From Butyricimonas muris (lineage in GTDB: Bacteria; Bacteroidota; Bacteroidia; Bacteroidales; Marinifilaceae): a DNA stretch of 64,000 nt. The stretch lies in assembly GCF_046365375.1 (NCBI RefSeq), contig NZ_JBKEIT010000011.1, positions 1 to 64,000 on the forward strand. The letters run 5' to 3'. The notes below the pieces were generated by a model. The model was given only the letters and a program-made list of their open reading frames with translations, was not told where the DNA came from and made no database searches. Shown piece by piece: positions 59,119 to 64,000 of the stretch. Each line of letters starts with the position of its first letter. Position 1 is the stretch's first letter. The position numbers were made by a program, and so were the translations under genes.

Positions 59119-59661
59119 ATGACAACAAGAACTGCAACTACAACAGCCGGACCTAAAGGATTCAGATGGTTATACCTAATCTTGGGCATCGTGCTGTTCG
59201 TTTTCGGGGTAGGTATCGTTCGCCACCCTGCCGTGTCTTACTTCGGACTGGCAATGTACTTTAGTATTATGATCATCGTGATCGGTATCAGCGAGGTGCT
59301 GAACGCCTTCGTGGGCGGAAGCTCCCGCAACTGGGGATGGGGCCTGTTTATCGGGTTACTCGACCTCGTGATCGGTTTTGTTTTACTGCTCCATCCCGCG
59401 ATAGCCGAAGACATACTCCCCTACATCGTTGGATTTATCCTCATGTTCAAGAGTATAGATTTCATATCCGAGTCCATAGAGATGTCCTCCTTAAGAGTCA
59501 GGGGATGGGGATGGATACTCACCGCGGGCATCATCACCCTCATATTCTCGTTCATGATTGTTTTCTTCCCCGTATTCGGGATATTCAACATTATTATCTG
59601 GACAGGACTCAGTTTCATGTTCGCGGGAATATCTTCGTTCATTTACGCTTTCGTGAAATAG
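59119..59661 (+). CDS. HdeD family (DUF308) membrane protein
   Basis: A 180-residue protein with six short hydrophobic segments (FRWLYLILGIVLFVFGVGIV, VSYFGLAMYFSIMIIVIGISEVLNAFVGG, WGLFIGLLDLVIGFVLLLHP) typical of HdeD/DUF308 repeats. HdeD is linked to acid resistance in E. coli; role here unknown. Starts after a clear purine-rich site (AAGAGAT) and is followed by an interspersed repeat. Confidence 0.85.
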   Translation: MTTRTATTTAGPKGFRWLYLILGIVLFVFGVGIVRHPAVSYFGLAMYFSIMIIVIGISEVLNAFVGGSSRNWGWGLFIGLLDLVIGFVLLLHPAIAEDILPYIVGFILMFKSIDFISESIEMSSLRVRGWGWILTAGIITLIFSFMIVFFPVFGIFNIIIWTGLSFMFAGISSFIYAFVK

Positions 59662-59662
59662 A

Positions 59663-59832
59663 AACGGAACGAGGTTCCTTTAGTTTATAAAGTTCGTAAA
59701 GTTTATAAGGTTTATAAAGTAGCGGGTGTCCTTCGGACAATGTTTAACGACAACTTATGCTACCGTCGATAAAGCACCCGCAGGAGGCAATCAACTTTAT
59801 AAACTTTACAAACTTTATGAACCTTATAAACC
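59663..59832. repeat. Interspersed repeat element, copy 2
   Basis: The core at about 59722-59787 closely matches that of copy 1 (42638-42703), including the TGTCC-TTC-GGACA hairpin. The arms are repeated TTTATAAAGTT / AACTTTATAAA-type decamers, inverted across the core. The right arm runs into the 3' end of ispE. Confidence 0.72.
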
Positions 59833-60648
59833 CTTTTTCTCCTGCCACACGAAACATCCCGGGAACTCTTTTTCGATGTCAACGGGATTATCAAACAGCG
59901 CGTACACTGCCGATCCGCTCCCGGTCATAGAAACGTAAAGTGCCCCCAAGGACTTCAAACGGTCTTTTATTTCCCCGATCTCCGGGACTTTAGGAATAAC
60001 CGAACCTTCAAAATCATTCCGGATCATCTCGCTCCATTCTCTCACGGGCAACTTCCCGATCTCCCGCAAATCAAACATAGCGGCACGCGGTACAATCCCC
60101 CGGTAGGCTTCCGGCGTGGATACTCCCCGATCCGGTTTCACTAGCACCATCGAGTAAGCAGCCAACGACAAATCCACGGCTTCCATCAACTCTCCCTTCC
60201 CGAAAGCAAACACCGGTCGGTTCCTCACGAAAAAGGCGCAATCACTTCCCAACCGCTCCGCGTACGCCATCAATTGTCCCTCGCTCAACCCCAAAGAGAA
60301 CAATCTATTCAACCCCACCAGCGTAAAAGCGGCATCGGCAGACCCACCTCCCAAACCGGCACCGTAAGGAATAACTTTATGCAGGTGTACATCGACAGAA
60401 GGCAACCCGTGTTCTTCCGCCAACAGGTAATACGCCCGCGTGACCAGATTCTTCTCCGGGGCACAGTCAATCGGGATGCCCGTCGAAGTGAACGAGCATA
60501 CTCCCTTGCTTCCCTTCACCTCGTGAATCTCAAGAATATCACGCAAGTCTATCGGGTAAAACACGGTTTCTATATTGTGAAAACCATCCGGTCTTCTCTC
60601 TGTGACATAAAGTCCTATATTAATCTTCGCGTTCGGGAATAATACCAT
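59824..60648 (-). CDS. ispE: 4-diphosphocytidyl-2-C-methyl-D-erythritol kinase
   Basis: A 274-residue GHMP kinase. N-terminal PNAKINIGLYVTERRPDGFHNIETVFYPIDLRD is characteristic, with the ATP-binding loop PYGAGLGGGSADAAFTL at about 95 and the C-terminal VSMTGSGSAVYALF. It phosphorylates CDP-ME in the MEP isoprenoid pathway. Full length. Its last codons overlap the arm of an interspersed repeat. Confidence 0.94.
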   Translation of the reverse strand: MVLFPNAKINIGLYVTERRPDGFHNIETVFYPIDLRDILEIHEVKGSKGVCSFTSTGIPIDCAPEKNLVTRAYYLLAEEHGLPSVDVHLHKVIPYGAGLGGGSADAAFTLVGLNRLFSLGLSEGQLMAYAERLGSDCAFFVRNRPVFAFGKGELMEAVDLSLAAYSMVLVKPDRGVSTPEAYRGIVPRAAMFDLREIGKLPVREWSEMIRNDFEGSVIPKVPEIGEIKDRLKSLGALYVSMTGSGSAVYALFDNPVDIEKEFPGCFVWQEKKGL

Positions 60649-60735
60649 GTGTAAACTTTATAAACTCTCTTCTGGCAAATGTAGCATTTTTCAGTATATT
60701 TGCCAAAGTAAGCTATCATATAAATATTTCGTGCC

Positions 60736-61440
60736 ATGTTAGAATCCCTGCAATCACTAGACCAAACTATATTCTTGGCGCTCAACGCCCTGCACACACC
60801 CTATCTCGACTCGTTCATGTATATATTCACCGGAAAACTGGTATGGATACCCCTGTACGCGTCAATCCTGTACGTGTTATGCCGCAATTTCAACCCGCGC
60901 ATGGCTATTTTCACCGCGATCATGTTCGCGCTACTGATCTTGATCGCCGACCAGACTTGCAGTTCCATATTGCGACCGATATTCGAGCGTCCCCGCCCTT
61001 CCCGTAACCCGGAGATCGCGGACATTGTACACCTCGTCAACGGTCGTCGGGGCGGAAAATTCGGATTCCCCTCTTGTCACGCCGCCAACACGTTCGCTTT
61101 GGCGTGTTTCACGATGCTACTGTTCAAAAACAGGGCTGTCACCACCTTCTTCATGCTTTGGGCTATCGTCACCTGTTACACGCGCATCTACGTGGGAGTA
61201 CACTATCCCGGCGACCTGCTTTTCGGCACCGCGGTAGGATTCGCGGCAGGTTTCATCACTTACGGCATCTATCGTTTCAGCCTCCGCGTAAACGGAATCG
61301 CCTCCGTTCTGCATTACCAAGAAAACAGGGCTTTAGTAAAACACCCGCATAATATGACTCACACGTCAGTCATCATTTACACGGGCTTGCTCACTATCGC
61401 CTGCTTCGCCATCTACTGCATCTGGTGGAGAACGAATTGA
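60736..61440 (+). CDS. PAP2 family phosphatase
   Basis: A 234-residue membrane phosphatase with six hydrophobic segments and the three PAP2 motifs: a RPRPSRNP region (FERPRPSR), GFPSCHAANTF (PSCH instead of PSGH) and YTRIYVGVHYPGDLLFG. Such enzymes dephosphorylate undecaprenyl pyrophosphate or phosphatidate-type lipids at the membrane. The Cys in the second motif is a mild variant. Divergent from ispE. Confidence 0.87.
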   Translation: MLESLQSLDQTIFLALNALHTPYLDSFMYIFTGKLVWIPLYASILYVLCRNFNPRMAIFTAIMFALLILIADQTCSSILRPIFERPRPSRNPEIADIVHLVNGRRGGKFGFPSCHAANTFALACFTMLLFKNRAVTTFFMLWAIVTCYTRIYVGVHYPGDLLFGTAVGFAAGFITYGIYRFSLRVNGIASVLHYQENRALVKHPHNMTHTSVIIYTGLLTIACFAIYCIWWRTN

Positions 61441-61481
61441 TTTTAGATTTATGATTTACGATTTTAGATTGAAATCGACAA

Positions 61482-61997
61482 TCACTGAATCATTCTTCTC
61501 CCTTTGAATATGACTTTCGGTTCTATCACGAAAGGGATGATCGTCAATGTCGCGCTCAACTCCAGTTCCTCGTCTTTCATTTTTCCCTTGTGGGAATAGG
61601 AGAACTTCTGTCCGCCATAGTCCACTTTTCCATCCCCCGCGAGCCGAAAAGCCCCGTCAAGCAGGGTCACGCTACACGGTATCGCTTTCATCTCCACTCC
61701 CTCCACGGGCATTTTGAACCCTACCAACTCGAGCCCGACTTTTCCTTCCCCGTCCGTCCCGATCGCCACCTTGCAAGGAATAGGACCGTCGGGAATCAAA
61801 GAATTGCCATTGGAATCTTTCGCCATAGACCTGATCTTCTCCGGTATATCTAACGTCGCTTCCCCCTCGTAAACTCCCACCAAGGTCGTCGTATCACAAA
61901 CGCCCTCACCTTTTTCACCTTTTCCAAAATACAAGATTGCGATAACGAAAGCGATAACAATCGTCACACCCGTTAAAATAAAAATTCTTTTCTTCAT
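61482..61997 (-). CDS. Calycin-like small exported protein
   Basis: A 171-residue protein with one N-terminal hydrophobic helix (ILTGVTIVIAFVIAILYFG) followed by a beta-rich domain (TTLVGVYEGEATLDIPEKI, VGLELVGFKMPVEGVEM, LDGAFRLAGDGKVDYGGQKFSYSHKGKMKDEELELSATLT). This resembles DUF4840/calycin-like Bacteroidales proteins, probably binding a hydrophobic ligand at the envelope. It lies five bases downstream of the subtilase gene in the same orientation. Confidence 0.62.
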   Translation of the reverse strand: MKKRIFILTGVTIVIAFVIAILYFGKGEKGEGVCDTTTLVGVYEGEATLDIPEKIRSMAKDSNGNSLIPDGPIPCKVAIGTDGEGKVGLELVGFKMPVEGVEMKAIPCSVTLLDGAFRLAGDGKVDYGGQKFSYSHKGKMKDEELELSATLTIIPFVIEPKVIFKGRRMIQ

Positions 61998-62001
61998 CCT
62001 T

Positions 62002-63633
62002 CTATTTTTTCTCTTTACACAATTTTTCTGCCAATTTCACCGATCCGAGGGCGTTCAATATTCCCCCGGAAGCACACAAATCCTCGAAATACACCTTGTC
62101 TTTTCCCAGAGCCTTAATCCCCGCGGGACGGGTTACCTCCACCCCTCTCCGGGATGTAACCCCATCAAGCAACACCTGTTTCAACTCCTTCACGCTCAAT
62201 TCCGGGAAGTAATTCCAAATCAGGGCTGCCACCCCCGCCACCACGGGAGCCGCCATGCTTGTTCCGGTAAACTCCTTGTACTGATTCCCCACGATCGTGG
62301 AATAAACAGCTCCCCCCTGCGCGAACAAATCGACCTCATCCTTACCGAAATTGGAACTGTTCACGGGCATCCCGTCCGCATAAGAGTTACCCACGTTAAT
62401 CAAATTCGCCACCGTCTTCCCGTTACTCAAATACCTTGTCGGATAATCATAAGCATCATTCGTGCAACGACCGTTATTCCCTGCCGCGTGCACAACCAAC
62501 ACCCCTTTCTTTTCCGCGAACCGAAGAGCCGCATCCAGCCATTCCCTGTGCATGGAAACAGAACGTCCCAAGCTGATATTGATAATATTAGCCCCGTTCT
62601 CCACTGCGTACCGGATAGCCGTGGCAACATCCTTGTCATACTCGTCGCCACCGTCCGTACACACGCGCAGGCTCATCAACCGCACGTCGGCAACCCCATC
62701 AATACCCACCCCGTTATTCCGTGTCGCACCGATGATTCCCGCCACGTGAGATCCATGCTCGTGAGGCGTCATCGCAGCATTGCCGTAGAAACGATCTTTG
62801 ATATTATTCAGGTCATCCCCCACGCTCTTCCGCCCGTCCGCCTCGTAAGCCCGGAGTTTACTATTATAGCGTCCCTCGAAAGTCGTCAAAAGCGTGTGCC
62901 GCAAATTCAACATCTGCTCCCAGTTATACTTGGGAGAATATTTCCAACGATCAAGATAATATTCAAACGCTTTCTTATCCACCACATCCTCCAACTTCTC
63001 GCCCAAGGCGACAAAATGCTCCTTGCCCAACTCCACGCCGGGATACATTTCCTTCAACTGCCGATCGAACCCGTCCATACGTTCCGAATAAGTCTTCACG
63101 TTTATATAAGTGTTATAAGCATCAGCCAATTCAGATATTTTGGGCAATTCATTCACGTAATAACAATAAAGAGTCCGGTCTTTCTTCGACAAGCGATTCG
63201 TGTCCACCCCTTCGAAACGCTTTTTCAGATACATATAATACCGGTCTGCTTCCGCCGATATCGTCTTTACCGTACCCCCATCGGGAGTTCCCAGAAAATT
63301 CCATCCATGCACGTCGTCCACGTACCCGTTCCCGTCATCGTCAATCCCGTTACCCGGAATTTCACCCTCGTTCACCCACAAACTCCCCCGCAAATCCTCG
63401 TGCGCGATATCCGCCCCACCGTCTATCACTGCCACCACAACCCGCCGCTTCGGCTCACGTCCTTTCAGGTAATCGTAAGCATCATACACGGCTGCCCCGT
63501 GTATTCCATCCTTCTCGACAGACCTCAAATGCCAATCATGAGGCAAATTCTTCTTCGTCCATACCGTTTCCTGCCCTTGCACCATTCCACACAAGCACAT
63601 ACAACAGAACAACATTACATACCAATTTTTCAT
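62002..63633 (-). CDS. S8 family serine protease (subtilase)
   Basis: A 543-residue exported subtilisin-like protease. Signal peptide to about residue 20; catalytic triad D71 (VVVAVIDGGADIAHEDL), H293 (EHGSHVAGIIGATRNNG) and S459 (FTGTSMAAPVVAGVAALIW); oxyanion Asn in VVHAAGNNGR. A roughly 180-residue helical insertion lies between the D and H blocks, making it larger than simple subtilisins. Likely a periplasmic or surface protease; substrate unknown. Forms a two-gene unit with the calycin-like gene. Confidence 0.9.
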   Translation of the reverse strand: MKNWYVMLFCCMCLCGMVQGQETVWTKKNLPHDWHLRSVEKDGIHGAAVYDAYDYLKGREPKRRVVVAVIDGGADIAHEDLRGSLWVNEGEIPGNGIDDDGNGYVDDVHGWNFLGTPDGGTVKTISAEADRYYMYLKKRFEGVDTNRLSKKDRTLYCYYVNELPKISELADAYNTYINVKTYSERMDGFDRQLKEMYPGVELGKEHFVALGEKLEDVVDKKAFEYYLDRWKYSPKYNWEQMLNLRHTLLTTFEGRYNSKLRAYEADGRKSVGDDLNNIKDRFYGNAAMTPHEHGSHVAGIIGATRNNGVGIDGVADVRLMSLRVCTDGGDEYDKDVATAIRYAVENGANIINISLGRSVSMHREWLDAALRFAEKKGVLVVHAAGNNGRCTNDAYDYPTRYLSNGKTVANLINVGNSYADGMPVNSSNFGKDEVDLFAQGGAVYSTIVGNQYKEFTGTSMAAPVVAGVAALIWNYFPELSVKELKQVLLDGVTSRRGVEVTRPAGIKALGKDKVYFEDLCASGGILNALGSVKLAEKLCKEKK

Positions 63634-63735
63634 ACAAACATTCTTTTATTCATTATACAAATCATCCATGTATTCCTCCCTCTTGCAACCTCCCGAAAGC
63701 ATAACGAACAACCGACAAAAACGGGGTACACTTAC

Positions 63736-63984
63736 AATTGAAAATGGAGAATTGAAAATTGAAAATTGAAAATTAGCTTCACGAGTTTAAAATTGCCATA
63801 ATTTTTAATTAGTGGCATGACAAACTCTCAACCCTTGCTACACTTAACCTACTCTTTACCTGCCCTTGAATTGGTCTTAACCCGATGGGTCGGTATACAT
63901 GTTTGCCGGAATACTTCTCGCTTGTTCTTCTTAATTTCAAACTCGCGAAGCTAATTTTCAATTCTCAATTTTCAATTTTCAATT
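63736..63984. repeat. MITE-like element with ~50-bp inverted ends
   Basis: About 250 bp bounded by inverted arms: AATTGAAAATTGAAAATT-type decamers followed by AGCTTC-CGAGTTT on the left, and the reverse complement on the right, with a few mismatches over about 50 bp. No gene inside. Same overall plan as the elements at 42617 and 59663, with a different core. Confidence 0.72.
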
Positions 63985-64000
63985 ATATCGGCATACTTCT

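Overview
The window is Bacteroidales DNA, probably a gut member such as Odoribacteraceae or Bacteroides-like; this is inferred from protein families, not from rRNA. Supporting signs are DUF4133/DUF4134 Tra proteins, RteC, FimB/Mfa fimbrial lipoproteins, DUF3575/DUF3868 proteins and TAnnTTTG-type promoter motifs. It has two parts: the right-hand portion of an integrative conjugative element (ICE, about 1-34194) and a chromosomal flank (about 34195-64000).

ICE backbone (1-18989). On the minus strand are traG (VirB4 ATPase), traF, traE, a TraC/D-like protein, a DUF3408 protein and a ParA. traG is cut at 62/63 by the 5' end of what looks like a group II intron that continues off the left edge. 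A structured, gene-free 620 bp follows, with candidate parS-like repeats, 10-bp-phased TGTCC iterons and several perfect inverted repeats, so it is the likely oriT/regulatory region. Next come mobA, mobB (relaxase) and mobC (coupling protein) on the plus strand, a PDDEXK nuclease, a DUF4099/DUF3945 protein with topB bracketed by 21-bp inverted repeats, a RibD/DHFR-like reductase, a candidate structured ncRNA, a Toprim/RecA-like primase-helicase, a small HTH protein, rteC and an AraC regulator.

Cassette array (about 20050-32041). Seventeen small genes, all on the minus strand, are each followed by a 43-48 bp imperfect hairpin. Many products resemble polymorphic-toxin or type VI secretion immunity proteins (SUKH, Tdi1-like, Imm5/YezG, NTF2-fold, DUF4375, Imm26-like). 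The stems co-vary between copies. The bases just inside each cassette start are the reverse complement of the bases just before that cassette's own 3' hairpin; I see this in 16 of 17 cassettes. This is the rule obeyed by integron cassettes and their attC sites. One cassette is present twice as an identical 517 bp unit. A XerD-like tyrosine recombinase lies immediately upstream of the first cassette, with a TetR regulator and a 20-bp palindrome at its promoter. This matches, from memory, the published recombinase-associated acquired interbacterial defence (rAID) clusters of Bacteroidales; the end-complementarity, stop-codon supply and proposed entry site are described here from the sequence.

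ICE end (33861-34194). The element appears to end at a tRNA-Ser 3' remnant (T-loop box, acceptor strand, CCA), followed by an intact chromosomal terminator.

Chromosomal flank (34244-64000). It holds an orphan fimbrial tip-like lipoprotein, marC, a DedA protein and an ion-transport run (Ca2+ P-type ATPase, Na+/H+ antiporter, CorC-like protein). A complete Mfa/Fim-type fimbrial operon follows (AraC regulator, two adhesin-like lipoproteins, DUF3575, OmpA-like protein, major fimbrillin, FimB/Mfa2-like anchor), with a perfect 14-bp hairpin between the last two genes. After it come msrB-msrA, an HdeD-like protein, ispE, a PAP2 phosphatase, a small exported protein and a subtilase. Three interspersed repeat elements with long arms built of roughly 10-bp repeats lie between chromosomal genes.
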